From Pseudomonadota bacterium (lineage in GTDB: Bacteria > Pseudomonadota > Gammaproteobacteria > Steroidobacterales > Steroidobacteraceae), in the NCBI GenBank assembly GCA_023457495.1, contig JAEWLQ010000085.1, positions 91,679-155,678 of the forward strand: a stretch of DNA of 64,000 nt, read 5' to 3'. Positions 54,386 through 63,713 of this stretch are shown in pieces. The notes below the pieces were generated by a model, which saw only the letters and a program-made list of their open reading frames with translations, ran no database searches and was not told where the DNA came from. Position numbers and translations under genes: made by a program. Numbering within the stretch: the first letter of the stretch is position 1; each line of letters starts with the position of its first letter.

Positions 54386-55588
54386 TCAGCGACGTTTTTG
54401 TATTGGTTGCCAGATGACCGACGCCATGGCGCCGCTGGAGGTGGCGTGATCGATTCCGTCCTCGAATTCCTGCCACGTGTAGTCGATCCCGACCTGGAGC
54501 GTGAATTCTTCCTGCCAGCGCCACTGCAGGCCGAGGTCGCCAGTTGCGTAGGTGCGTGCCTGATAGATCGCGTCGGGGTCCACGCTGTCGTCGTAGGTGC
54601 CGCGGACGCCCGCCACGAGCGCCAGCCGCGGCGTCATGTCGCGCGTCCAGCGCAGCCGCAGCTGGTCGCGCGCGATCACCAGACCGGCGTTCGACGGGCC
54701 GATGCTGCGCGACAGGTCGATGAACATCTCGTTGCGGCCCCTCTGGAAACTCACGCCGGCTCCCGCCACCCACGAGACGTCGTTGCCGCCGTCGATGAAC
54801 TCGAGCTGTTCGGCGCCCAGGCGGAGGTAGGAGCGGGTCTCCGCCGCGGTACGAGTGTCCCATTGCATCTGCAGGCCGACCGTCGTAGTGGACTCGTCGA
54901 GCTCGGTCTCGAATCGGGCGCCGCGCGCGCGCAGCGTCCACGAGCTGCGTTCGGTGTTGCGGAATACGAGACCGGCGGCCGCGCCATAGGTGTTGTAGTC
55001 GACCTGTGCGCCCGGGATCTCGCGATCGAAGCTCACGTCGCTCGCGCCCAGCTCCAATTGCAGCTCACGGCGCGGCGACAATTCGAAGCTCATCGACGGC
55101 TGCAATTGCAGGCGCGTGCGCCGGTTCGCGACCAGCACGCGGCCGGCATCACCGAAGTCCGGCTCGCCGAGATCGCCGCCGGCATTCGCGGTGGGCTGCT
55201 CGCTGTTGATGATGTCCTGTTGGGAAAAATCGCCCCGCACCCGGGTGTTCACGCGCTGGCCGGTGTAACGCCAGTCGAGCAGCGTGAAGTAGTCGGTCGC
55301 GTCCAGGTCCTGCTGATTCGGAAAGTAGGTGGCGCGCACGCGCGGCGTGATGCTGAAGTCATTGGACTGCGTGAGCGAGCGGATCTCGAGCGCCGCGTCG
55401 AGCAGCGGTCCTTGCACGTCGAGCTCCGTCCCGGGGATCGTCAGGCGGTAGTTGTCGTCGTACATGTACCCGGCTTCGATCGTGGGATTGAACTCCCACG
55501 CCGCGGCATGCACCGCGGGCCCGAGCGCGGCCGCGGCGAGGGTCGCGCCGGCGAGCGCGGGTATCCTTCCTGCAAGCGAGGTGCTCAT
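54386..55588 (-). CDS. Outer-membrane beta-barrel of the EPS locus
   Basis: The 400-residue protein has a signal peptide (AGATLAAAALGPAVHAAA) and many alternating amphipathic strands: FNPTIEAGYMYDDNYRLTI, FSITPRVRATYFPNQQDLDA, RLQLQPSMSFELSPRRELQL, FTLQVGIDYTWQEFEDGID. It resembles the large barrels encoded in exosortase-type and EPS loci. The upstream export protein is too short to cross the outer membrane, so this barrel is a candidate pore for the polymer (a Wzp-type partner). It is followed 12 bases later by the Wzz gene. Confidence 0.83.
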   Translation of the reverse strand: MSTSLAGRIPALAGATLAAAALGPAVHAAAWEFNPTIEAGYMYDDNYRLTIPGTELDVQGPLLDAALEIRSLTQSNDFSITPRVRATYFPNQQDLDATDYFTLLDWRYTGQRVNTRVRGDFSQQDIINSEQPTANAGGDLGEPDFGDAGRVLVANRRTRLQLQPSMSFELSPRRELQLELGASDVSFDREIPGAQVDYNTYGAAAGLVFRNTERSSWTLRARGARFETELDESTTTVGLQMQWDTRTAAETRSYLRLGAEQLEFIDGGNDVSWVAGAGVSFQRGRNEMFIDLSRSIGPSNAGLVIARDQLRLRWTRDMTPRLALVAGVRGTYDDSVDPDAIYQARTYATGDLGLQWRWQEEFTLQVGIDYTWQEFEDGIDHATSSGAMASVIWQPIQKRR

Positions 55589-55591
55589 TGC

Positions 55592-56146
55592 TCAGGGCAC
55601 CACCACGACATCGCCGGCCTGCAGGTCGATGTTCTGATCCATGCGGCGGCCTTTCACGACGTCGTTGTAACGGAATGGAATGGACTGCTTGCCGGTGGGC
55701 GTACGCCGCAACACGACGATGTCGCCGAGCGACGCGAACGCCGTCGTGCCGCCGGCCATCGACAGCGCCTGCATCACGTCCACGCTCGGATTCATGATGA
55801 ATTCCCCCGGCCGGTTGACCTGCCCGATGACGTACACCTTGTTGCCGCGGATCTCCTGGATGGAGACCGTCACGACCGGATCGGAGATGAAGCGCGCGAG
55901 CCGCTGGGCCAATATCTTGTTGAGGTCGGCCACCGTCTTGCCCTTCGCGTCCACCTCGCCGACCAGCGGAAAGGAGAACGAGCCGTCGGGGCGCACCAGC
56001 GCGGGACGTTGCAGGTCCGGCTCCTTCCACACGCTGATCGACAGCATGTCTCCGGGCTTGACCGTGTAGTTGGGGTCCTGCGCCAGCGCCTGGGTCGCCG
56101 CGGCCAGCGCCACGACGATCAAGCACGCGATCAGGAATTTCTTCAT
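55592..56146 (-). CDS. Short polysaccharide export (OPX/Wza-like) protein
   Basis: The 184-residue secreted protein has a cleavable signal peptide (ATQALA-QD, no lipobox). It then has the polysaccharide-export domain (YTVKPGDMLSISVWKEPDLQ, PDGSFSFPLVGEV) and one SLBB domain (VYVIGQVNRPGEFIMNPSVD, DVMQALSMAGGTTAFASLGD). It lacks the C-terminal amphipathic helix that lets Wza form an outer-membrane pore, and is about half Wza's length. That puts it in the class of OPX proteins thought to need a separate barrel, here the next gene. GGAGAG precedes the ATG. Confidence 0.9.
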   Translation of the reverse strand: MKKFLIACLIVVALAAATQALAQDPNYTVKPGDMLSISVWKEPDLQRPALVRPDGSFSFPLVGEVDAKGKTVADLNKILAQRLARFISDPVVTVSIQEIRGNKVYVIGQVNRPGEFIMNPSVDVMQALSMAGGTTAFASLGDIVVLRRTPTGKQSIPFRYNDVVKGRRMDQNIDLQAGDVVVVP

Positions 56147-57462
56147 GTTCTCTCTCCGGTCGGCTGCAGCAACTGTTCGTAGGCGGCGAGCAGGCGTGGG
56201 GCCTCGTGTTGCCACGCCAGCACACGCTCGACGCGTTCGCGCCCGATCGCTCCCATGCGCAGGCGCCCGGGCTCATCGACCAGCAACGCGATGATCTTCT
56301 GCGCGAGATCCGCGACGTCGTTCGGCCGCGCGTACCAGGACGCCTCGCCCGCCGACACGCGGCCCTCGGTGAGATCGAACTGCACGATCGGCTTGCCGAG
56401 CGCCATGTACTCCATGATCTTGTTCATCGTGGAACGGTCGTTCATGTCGTTCGCGCGGTCCGGGTTCACGCACAGGTCCGCGGTGTTCAGCATCTCGAGT
56501 AGTTCGTCGTCGGGCGCGCGGCCGGTGAACGTCACGTATTCGGCAATTCCGAGATCCTTCGCGAGCACACGCATCGCGGCGAGTTCGGTGCCGCCGCCCA
56601 CGAGGCCGAACTGGATGTCGGTGCGGCCCAGGTGCTTCACGATGAGCTGCACGGCCTGCAGCAGCAGGTCGATGCCTTCCTGCTTGCCCATGACGCCGAC
56701 GTAGCCGACGAGGAATCTGCGCCCCTTGCGCAGCGCCGGGTTGGGCTCGACCTTCCTGATGCGCGTGAGATCCGGTCCCGAGCGCACGACGAAGACATCG
56801 CGCGGATCGACGCCGCCGCGGCCGATGGCGATGCGCCGGTACGACTCGTTGGTCGAGATGACCATGTCCGCCGTGCGGAACGTCAGCCGCTCGAGCATCA
56901 GCAGCAGCTTCTGACCGAACCCTCGCTTGCCGAACTTCGCCTCGTACAACTCGGGGTTGATGTCATGGTGATCGAACACGAAGCGCTTGCCGAACAGCTT
57001 GTAGAACGCGCCGATCAGGAACAGCGTGTCCGGCGGATTGCAGGCATGGATCACGTCGAAGCCGCGCCCGAAGAGCACCTTCAGCGACAACCAGAACTCC
57101 ATCGTGAGCGCCCAGCTGTATTCGAGCGCATAACCGAACACGCCATCCGCTTCGCGCGGCAGGGAGTGCCGATGGATGTCGATGCCGTCTATCTGCTCGA
57201 AGGCGCTTTCGTATCCGGGCGCCTTCGGACAGATGATCGAAACCTCGTAACCGGCGCCCGCCAGCGTGCGTGCCTCCTGCCATACGCGACGATCGAACGG
57301 GCACGGCAGGTTCTCCACGATGATGAGAACGCGCCGTCCGGCCACGCGCGAACGCGACACGCGCCCGGGCCGGGCCTCGCCGTCATCGCGCGAAGGGTCG
57401 CGCGCGGGCCCCGCGTCGGTCGAGGCACGTTGAATGGCTGTGCCAATTGCGGTTTCGGACAC
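56143..57462 (-). CDS. Glycosyltransferase family 4 protein
   Basis: The 439-residue GT-B protein has PFDRRVWQEARTLAGAGYEV, IHACNPPDTLFLIGAFYKLF and FDHHDINPELYEAKF at the acceptor side. GYVGVMGKQEGIDLLLQAV, FTGRAPDDELLEMLNTADLC and MNKIMEYMALGKPIVQFDLT mark the donor side. This subgroup is common in exopolysaccharide loci. GTG at 57462 follows GGGAGG closely; TTG at 57480 is a weaker choice. It overlaps the export gene's start (ATGA), so it heads the first EPS unit together with the acetyltransferase. The sugar is unknown. Confidence 0.87.
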   Translation of the reverse strand: MSETAIGTAIQRASTDAGPARDPSRDDGEARPGRVSRSRVAGRRVLIIVENLPCPFDRRVWQEARTLAGAGYEVSIICPKAPGYESAFEQIDGIDIHRHSLPREADGVFGYALEYSWALTMEFWLSLKVLFGRGFDVIHACNPPDTLFLIGAFYKLFGKRFVFDHHDINPELYEAKFGKRGFGQKLLLMLERLTFRTADMVISTNESYRRIAIGRGGVDPRDVFVVRSGPDLTRIRKVEPNPALRKGRRFLVGYVGVMGKQEGIDLLLQAVQLIVKHLGRTDIQFGLVGGGTELAAMRVLAKDLGIAEYVTFTGRAPDDELLEMLNTADLCVNPDRANDMNDRSTMNKIMEYMALGKPIVQFDLTEGRVSAGEASWYARPNDVADLAQKIIALLVDEPGRLRMGAIGRERVERVLAWQHEAPRLLAAYEQLLQPTGERT

Positions 57463-57490
57463 TGAACCTCCCGAAGTCAACGAATCGGAA

Positions 57491-58063
57491 TTACCGGAGC
57501 GCGAGCACGAGGCGCCGCAGATTGCGGTCGCGCGGCACGGGCTCGATGGAGAAGCCGGTCGAGAGCGCGAGCATCTGCATCGGGCGGTTCGACCAGAGCA
57601 TCTGCGCGGTCAGTCGTGCCACGCCGACTCGCTTCGCGTGCCGGAGCAATGTCGAGAGCAATGTGCGGCCGACCTGTTCTCCTCGAAAACCCTGCGCGAC
57701 GGCGATCGTGAACGCGGCGCTCTGCTCGTTGTCGGGCGCGTACGCACATACACCGATCACGCGATCCCCCGCGGCCGTGGTCTCCAGCGCGGCGAAACCG
57801 ACCGCCGTGTCCGATCCGTTGGCGATGACGCGGTCGAACAACATCGTGGTGAGATCGCGCAGGCACGGTGCGTCGCGGTCATTCGCCTCGCGGGTCAGCG
57901 TCACCGCGAATTCGGCGAGCAGGCGCCGGTCGCCCGGGCAGACCTGCCGCACGCTGTACGCGCGGTGCGAGCGCGCGGTGTAGTACCAGCGCCGCGTCAG
58001 CCAGGCATTCGACAGCCCTAAGGGAACGCGTGGCGGGTGTTGTGAAACTGCCGTCCTCTGCAT
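57491..58063 (-). CDS. GNAT-family N-acetyltransferase
   Basis: The protein is about 190 residues long, with the C-terminal part a GNAT fold: GDRVIGVCAYAPD, FTIAVAQGFRGEQVGRTLLS (the acetyl-CoA loop), LLRHAKRVGVARLTAQMLWS and a final NRPMQMLALSTGFSIEPVPR. It resembles the acetyltransferase domain attached to protein acetyltransferases and may acetylate a sugar or a protein. The N-terminus and exact start are uncertain (ATG 58063, weak ribosome site; a longer frame to 58198 also exists). It is divergent from the membrane hybrid kinase. Confidence 0.7.
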   Translation of the reverse strand: MQRTAVSQHPPRVPLGLSNAWLTRRWYYTARSHRAYSVRQVCPGDRRLLAEFAVTLTREANDRDAPCLRDLTTMLFDRVIANGSDTAVGFAALETTAAGDRVIGVCAYAPDNEQSAAFTIAVAQGFRGEQVGRTLLSTLLRHAKRVGVARLTAQMLWSNRPMQMLALSTGFSIEPVPRDRNLRRLVLALR

Positions 58064-58323
58064 GCCGCAAGCGTCGCGTACCGCAAGCGGACGCGCCGTC
58101 GGACGCCGAGCAATGGCGCTCTGGAAAATGCCTGCACGTGCCGGCGCACGGGAGAGGCCGTGCGGCCGATTCCGACAGTGTTTTCCGTGCCGCAACACGA
58201 ATGGGCGTGGCGGCGCTTCCCTTGACGCTCCAGGAACGGCCTCGCCTACGGGCTCCGGCGCGCTTGCGTAGGAGTGGGCCGACAGCCAATCTACATGGGC
58301 GCCTGCAATACTGCCTACACCGC

Positions 58324-61300
58324 ATGAAGCTGAACTACCTACCGCACGCCGCGATGCGTGCGTCGCGTCTACTGTCCTGCGTCGCGCTCATCGCGTGCGC
58401 CGGCGTGCTGGCGACGCATTTCTTCGAGACGGAGACCTGGCGGGCGGTCACGAGCGCGGTACTGATCCCGTTTTCCGCGGCGTGTGTCAGCCTACTCGCA
58501 CTCTCCGCGCTGCTGGTGAGCCTGCCATTCCGCGCCTGGCGCGTGATCGGTCAGGTCATCGCGGCCATGGCCGGCGTCATCGCGCTGTCAGCGACGCCGC
58601 CCTTCGCACCGATGCAGCCGTGGTTCGCGGCCTGGCCGGGCTCGAATGGCATCGCGGGCGCCACCATCATCATGTTCATCGCGAGCGCGGTCGCGCTGCT
58701 CGCAAGTCCGCTGCGCGGTCGTACCGCCGCGCAGGTGTTCGCCGCCGCCGCGGGTCTCGGCCTGCTGCTCGCCGCGACATCGCTGATCGGTTTCGTGCTC
58801 GGCAGCGGTGCGCTCGCGAGTCTCGGCATCGACCGGATCCCGCAACCCGCGACCAGCGCGCTGATCGCGGTATTGCTGATCGCGACACTCGCGCAACGCG
58901 GTGATGCCGAATGGCTCTCGGTGCTGCTCGGACCTTCGGCCGCCGGTAGTTCGGCCCGCGGCATCATCGTGTGGACGATCATCGCCCCGCTGGCACTCGC
59001 GCTGCTGGCGCTCGCCGGCGTGCGCGCGGGCTACTACTCGCTGCATTTCGCCTTCGCCCTGCTCGCCGCGGTGATGTGTTGTGGCCTCACGCTGCTCGTG
59101 TTGTGGAACGCGGCGCGCGTGGAACGCGCGCAGCAACGCGTCGCGGACGCGCGCGAGGCGATGCAGCTCGCCTCCAACCGGCTGCGGCTGGCCCGCTCGG
59201 CGGCCGGCATCCAGATGTGGGAGTGGTCGCCGCAAACGCGCGAGTGGTTGTCGCTCGATGGCGAAGAGCGGCTCGATCCCTCCACCAATGAGCAGCTCGA
59301 GGAAGGCCTCGCGCGCACGCTCCAGGACGGCAAGGCGGAATTCGAGTTCTGTCTGCGCCGCCCCAACCGCGACGAGCAATGGTTGCTGGCCACCTGCTGG
59401 TGCGAGCAACGCGATGGACGACCCATTGTCGTGGGCATCACCGTCGACATCACGGAGAGCAAGGTCGCCGCGCTCGCGCTCGAGACCAGCGAGACGCGCC
59501 TGCAACTCGCCGCGCGCGCCCTGCCCGGCTTCGTCTACGACTGGAACATGGCGAGCGGCAAGGTCCTGCGCACCTCCGGTCTCGAGCAGGTTCTCGGCTT
59601 TCGCGGCGCGGAGATCACGCCGATCAGCCGCTGGTGGGAGGACCTGATCCATCCCGAGGACGTGCCGCTCGCGCAACCCGCGCGGGTGCTGCGCGCCAAG
59701 GCTCCCGGCAATCATGCCGAGAGCATCTCCTGCGAATATCGCGTCCAGCACCGGAACGGGAGCTACGTCTGGGTCTGGGACAACTGCGTGCTCGTGCGCG
59801 ACCGCTCCGGGCATATCACACGCGTCGTGGGCAGCGTGCTCGACATCACCGAGCGCAAGGAAGCCGAAGCGCGGCTCGCCACCAGCGAACATCGCTTCAA
59901 GGCGGCATTGCTCGCGACGACGGGCATCTTCTGGACCGCGACCGCCAGCGGCCGCGCAGTCGGCGAACAGACGAGCTGGAGCGCGTTCACGGGACAGAGC
60001 GCCGAAGAGCTCGCGGGCCTTGGCTGGACGGCGGCCGTCCATCCCGACGACCTGCAGGCGACGCTCGACGCGTGGCGGCATGCGCTCGCGACCCGCAACG
60101 ATTACGTCGTGATACACCGATTGCGCCGCCGCGATGGTGTCTATCGCACGTTCTCCGTCCACGCCGTGCCGGTCACGAACGAACGTGGCGAGATCATCGA
60201 GTGGGTGGGCTCGCATACCGACATCACCGAACAGCGCGAGGCCCAGCAGCGCGTGCGCGAGAGCATGCAACGCCTCGAGCTCGCGCTCGACGCGGCGACC
60301 ATCGGCATGTGGGACTGGGATCTCGAAACCGGCCGCATGAACTGGACGCGGCAGACTCATCTCATCACGGGTGTGGCCGAGGATCAGTTCACCGGACGCG
60401 CGCAGCAGTTCTTCGAGCTGTTGCTGCCGGCCGGCCGCGATCACGAAGCAGCCTTCCGCGGCGAGGTGCTGCGGCCCGGCGACGTGAGCGAGCTCGAATT
60501 CCAGTTCCTCCGCACCGATGGCAGTGTGCGCTGGGCGCAGAATCGCGCGACCACGATTACCGATGCCAGCGGCCGCGTGCGCCGCATCGTCGGCACGATC
60601 CGCGACATCACGCGCCGCAAGGAGCTCGAGGCCGAACGCGAGGGCTTGTTGTCGGCCGAACGCGCCGCGCGCGCCGAGCTCGCGCAGGCCGCGGTGGCCA
60701 AGGACGAGTTCCTCGCGACGATCTCGCACGAACTGCGCACGCCGCTCAATGCCATCCTCGGCTGGACCACCCTGCTGCAACGGCCGAAGGTCGATCCGGC
60801 GATGCTGCGCGACGGCCTCAAGGTCATCGAGCGCAATGCCCGCGCGCAGACCCAGCTGCTCGGAGACCTGCTCGACGCGAACCAACTCATGTCAGGCAAG
60901 CTGTCGCTGTCCTTCGAGCCGATGGATCTCAATGACGCCGTGCGCGCCACGCTCGATTCGATGCGCGTCACCATCGCCGCACGTCAGATCCGGATCGAGA
61001 GCCACCTCTTCGACGGCCCGCTCGTGGTCATGGGCGACTCGGGCCGCCTGCAGCAGATCGTGAGCAACCTGCTGTCCAACGCGCTCAAGTTCACGCCGCC
61101 CGACGGCACGGTGTCGATCGGCACGCGCGTCGAGCCGGACTTCGTCTGCTGCGAGATCGGCGACAACGGCGAAGGAATCTCCTCCGAGTTCCTGCCGCAC
61201 ATCTTCGAGAAGTTCCGGCAGGCGGACGGCGGCAGCGCGCGGCGCTACGCGGGCCTGGGCCTCGGCCTCGCCATCACCAAGCAGCTGGTGGAATCGCACG

Positions 61301-61875
61301 GCGGCAACATCACCGTCGAAAGCGAGGGACGTGGCAAGGGCGCCAAGTTCACCGTCCGCATTCCGCGGCTGCGCGCGGAAAAACCGGAAGGCGCCCAGGA
61401 AGTCACGGATATCACGGAGGTCGCGGAGCGCCGGTTCGCGGCGCGCAGCGGCGCGAAGCCCCTCTCCGGTCTGCGCATACTCGCGGTCGACGACGAGACC
61501 GATTCGCGCGAATACCTCGAAAGATTGCTGGCCGAGCAAGGCGCGGAAATTGTCAGCGTGAGCTCGGCCGCCGAGGCCATTCACGAGCTGTCACCCGACA
61601 CCGGCCGGTTCAATCTGCTGGTGAGCGACATCGGCATGCCGGGATCGTCGGGTTACGACCTCATCGAAACGATCCGCACGCGCCTGCACGTGGACGCGAA
61701 AAATCTACCGGCCGTCGCGCTCACGGCCTTCTCGCGGCCTCAGGATGAGGCGCGCGCGCTCGACAAGGGATTCCAGAAACATCTCGCCAAGCCCGTGCAG
61801 GTGGGACGGCTGATCGGCGCGATCCGTCAACTGACCGGGCGCAACGAAGACCGCCAGCGCGCGCGGCGGCACTAG
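58324..61875 (+). CDS. Membrane multi-PAS hybrid histidine kinase
   Basis: A 1,183-residue kinase. It has about eight hydrophobic segments in residues 10-265 forming a membrane sensor, then four PAS/PAC-like modules (~280-770; ends such as VVGITVDITESK, VVGSVLDITERKEAEARL, EWVGSHTDITEQREAQ, IVGTIRDITRRKELEAE). HisKA with His802 (ATISHELRTPLNAILG) follows, then HATPase (NLLSNALKFTPP; GLGLGLAITKQLVESHGG), and a C-terminal receiver with Asp1102 (LLVSDIGMPGSSG). ATG at 58324 starts at the first membrane helix. No dedicated response regulator is adjacent; its receiver may pass phosphate to a distant Hpt protein. It is divergent from the EPS locus and could control it (inference). Confidence 0.9.
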   Translation: MKLNYLPHAAMRASRLLSCVALIACAGVLATHFFETETWRAVTSAVLIPFSAACVSLLALSALLVSLPFRAWRVIGQVIAAMAGVIALSATPPFAPMQPWFAAWPGSNGIAGATIIMFIASAVALLASPLRGRTAAQVFAAAAGLGLLLAATSLIGFVLGSGALASLGIDRIPQPATSALIAVLLIATLAQRGDAEWLSVLLGPSAAGSSARGIIVWTIIAPLALALLALAGVRAGYYSLHFAFALLAAVMCCGLTLLVLWNAARVERAQQRVADAREAMQLASNRLRLARSAAGIQMWEWSPQTREWLSLDGEERLDPSTNEQLEEGLARTLQDGKAEFEFCLRRPNRDEQWLLATCWCEQRDGRPIVVGITVDITESKVAALALETSETRLQLAARALPGFVYDWNMASGKVLRTSGLEQVLGFRGAEITPISRWWEDLIHPEDVPLAQPARVLRAKAPGNHAESISCEYRVQHRNGSYVWVWDNCVLVRDRSGHITRVVGSVLDITERKEAEARLATSEHRFKAALLATTGIFWTATASGRAVGEQTSWSAFTGQSAEELAGLGWTAAVHPDDLQATLDAWRHALATRNDYVVIHRLRRRDGVYRTFSVHAVPVTNERGEIIEWVGSHTDITEQREAQQRVRESMQRLELALDAATIGMWDWDLETGRMNWTRQTHLITGVAEDQFTGRAQQFFELLLPAGRDHEAAFRGEVLRPGDVSELEFQFLRTDGSVRWAQNRATTITDASGRVRRIVGTIRDITRRKELEAEREGLLSAERAARAELAQAAVAKDEFLATISHELRTPLNAILGWTTLLQRPKVDPAMLRDGLKVIERNARAQTQLLGDLLDANQLMSGKLSLSFEPMDLNDAVRATLDSMRVTIAARQIRIESHLFDGPLVVMGDSGRLQQIVSNLLSNALKFTPPDGTVSIGTRVEPDFVCCEIGDNGEGISSEFLPHIFEKFRQADGGSARRYAGLGLGLAITKQLVESHGGNITVESEGRGKGAKFTVRIPRLRAEKPEGAQEVTDITEVAERRFAARSGAKPLSGLRILAVDDETDSREYLERLLAEQGAEIVSVSSAAEAIHELSPDTGRFNLLVSDIGMPGSSGYDLIETIRTRLHVDAKNLPAVALTAFSRPQDEARALDKGFQKHLAKPVQVGRLIGAIRQLTGRNEDRQRARRH

Positions 61876-61885
61876 TCGCCGGGCT

Positions 61886-62446
61886 TCAGGGCTTAAACTG
61901 CAGCCCGACCAGCATCTCGAGATTCCTTTCGTAACCCGCGAGCGATTCGCCCAACGCGCGCTTCAGGTCCGCATCCTTCGTCCCCGCCAGCTGCGCGCGG
62001 AATTGCTTGACCGCCACCTGGTGCGCGGCGATCTGGCTGACGATGAAATCCGCGCCCTTGCGCGTCGCCGCGCCGTCCTGAACGGTTGGAGTCCTTCGTT
62101 CGACCTCATCGGGTAGTGGCCAGCTCCTGCGCTTCGCCAGTTGCTCGAGCTGGTCGCGGGTCGCGCCGTATTGGCGCTTGAGCATCTCCGCGGCGTCTTC
62201 GACCTGCGGCCCGAGCGCTCCCGCCGATTGCGCGTCGAAGACACCCTGGCGGCTCGCCTCGATGGCATTACGGACGAACGTGGGATCGTCGGTCGCCACC
62301 AGGGGCTTGTCGAACAGCGGATCGGTCGGTGTGCCTTCGAACTCTCGTGTCTGCTGCTGGGCCGGCGGCGCTTCGCGTTGCCGCGGCAGCGTCGTCTGTC
62401 CGTTGGTGTCCGCGAGCAGCAGGCCGAGGGCGAGGGTTTCGAGCAT
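61886..62446 (-). CDS. DUF4142-like ferritin-fold protein
   Basis: The 186-residue protein has helical repeats like the DUF4142 family: DDPTFVRNAIEASRQGVFDA, SAGALGPQVEDAAEMLKRQY, FIVSQIAAHQVAVKQFRAQL and LKRALGESLAGYERNLEMLV. The N-terminus is weakly hydrophobic (METLALGLLLADTN-like) and then Pro/Gln-rich, so secretion is uncertain. DUF4142 proteins are predicted four-helix bundles of unknown role, often periplasmic and stress-linked. CGGAGA lies six bases before the ATG. It is convergent with the kinase, with only ten bases between stops. Confidence 0.75.
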   Translation of the reverse strand: MLETLALGLLLADTNGQTTLPRQREAPPAQQQTREFEGTPTDPLFDKPLVATDDPTFVRNAIEASRQGVFDAQSAGALGPQVEDAAEMLKRQYGATRDQLEQLAKRRSWPLPDEVERRTPTVQDGAATRKGADFIVSQIAAHQVAVKQFRAQLAGTKDADLKRALGESLAGYERNLEMLVGLQFKP

Positions 62447-62537
62447 GCGGTGTCTCCGAGGCGCACGGCCGCGACGCGCCCCGGCCGGAGCCGGAGCGCC
62501 GCCACGTGCCGCGCTGCCTGTCTCTAACTAGTGGATC

Positions 62538-62876
62538 TTATCGGCGCATGATCACGGCGAGCAGGACCCCGATCGCCGCGCCGGCGGCCGCTCCATACGC
62601 AACCGACTCCCAGGGATGATCGTGCACGTAGGTGTCCGTGGCCCGCGCCGCGTCGTTCGCCGCCGCACGCGCCCGGTGGCTCGCGCCCGAAAGTTTCGTC
62701 TTCGCCTGTTCGACGGTGCGCTGCACGCGCTCGCGCACGGCGTCATACGCCGCGCCGCCTTCGTCGCCGAGGCTCTTGAGCAGTTCCTCCGCCTGCGCGA
62801 CGACGCGGTTCAATTCCACGGCGGTGGATTCGGGGCTGCGGGCGCCGTTGTCGAAGGTCTTCGAATGAATGGTCAT
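62538..62876 (-). CDS. Second YqjD/ElaB-type membrane protein (DUF883)
   Basis: The 112-residue paralogue of the protein at 26,399-26,749 shares LNRVVAQAEELLKSLGDEGG, an extended amphipathic helix and the C-terminal motif YVHDHPWESVAYGAAAG, followed by a short membrane anchor. Ribosome association at the membrane is known for E. coli relatives. AGGAGA precedes the ATG at 62876. It may be co-transcribed with the DUF4142-like gene downstream. Confidence 0.85.
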   Translation of the reverse strand: MTIHSKTFDNGARSPESTAVELNRVVAQAEELLKSLGDEGGAAYDAVRERVQRTVEQAKTKLSGASHRARAAANDAARATDTYVHDHPWESVAYGAAAGAAIGVLLAVIMRR

Positions 62877-63166
62877 GCCTGTTCTCCTGAAATGTCTGAG
62901 TGGGCGTCTGGGACGGTTGCTGTGTGGGATCCGCAAGTTATGCCGCCGGGTCCCCGACGTGTGTCAGCGATTGGCGCGCGTATCGGGTCAGGCGCGACTG
63001 ACAGGCAGTCCCCAGTTGTCTGCAATCTGCGCCGCTGGCGGATGGACTGCGCGCGGGATGGGATCAGGCTGACATTGCATGGGCGCGCCGTCCGCGCGCC
63101 GTGCCCCGGGCGCGGGCGCAGGATGTGCGTGGGCAATGAATTCATTCCACACGGAGGAGATGCAAA

Positions 63167-63583
63167 GTGACCAAATCAAAAAGCTGGACACTGGTAGTGG
63201 CCGCGGCGGTGGGCGTGATGGCGCTTGCCGGCTGCAACCAGCGCGAATCGGCCAACGAAGTCGCGACGGACGTGGCGGACGCCCGCCAGGACGCGCGGGA
63301 GAACGTGGCCGAGGAGCGTCGTGAAGCAGCCGATGTCGCGACGGAAGGCACCGCGGATCGCGCCGCGGCCGAGTACGACGTGGCCGTCGCGCAGGCGGAT
63401 GGCCAGCGCCAGATCGCCAAGGAGAAGTGCGAATCCATGCAGGGTGACGCGCAGCAGGCCTGCAAGGACGAGGCGGACGCCGCGTATGAGTCCGCGAAGG
63501 CACAGGCTCAGTCGACGCTGGACAGCGCGAAGCGTGCAGGCTCCGCGGAGATCACGCAGCCCGCTCCTGCTCCGACGAACTGA
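63167..63583 (+). CDS. Charged, Ala-rich lipoprotein (138 aa)
   Basis: The 138-residue protein starts at GTG with GGAGG upstream. It has a lipoprotein signal (LAGC, Cys23) and a long charged, probably helical and coiled region rich in Ala, Asp, Glu and Gln (VATDVADARQDARENVAEER, AKEKCESMQGDAQQACKDEA). Two Cys near the middle (KEKC, QQAC) may pair. It resembles small periplasmic or outer-membrane lipoproteins such as Lpp-like or YgdI-like proteins in composition only. No enzyme motif is present. Confidence 0.75.
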   Translation: MTKSKSWTLVVAAAVGVMALAGCNQRESANEVATDVADARQDARENVAEERREAADVATEGTADRAAAEYDVAVAQADGQRQIAKEKCESMQGDAQQACKDEADAAYESAKAQAQSTLDSAKRAGSAEITQPAPAPTN

Positions 63584-63661
63584 GCGCTGATGAAGGGTTT
63601 CGCAGCCACGACCGGGTGATGCCCACCTGCGAGACCCCTGCATTCTCGTGGCTGCGTAACA

Positions 63662-63694
63662 GCCGTCCGGCGGCCTACTCCGTCGCCGGACGGC
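63662..63694 (+). terminator. GC-rich hairpin after the lipoprotein gene
   Basis: A perfect 11-bp stem (63662-63672 with 63684-63694) is followed by CTCTTC, a poor T-tract. It may be a weak terminator between the lipoprotein and the small membrane protein. Confidence 0.55.
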
Positions 63695-63713
63695 CTCTTC
63701 AGGAGAAGTAAAA

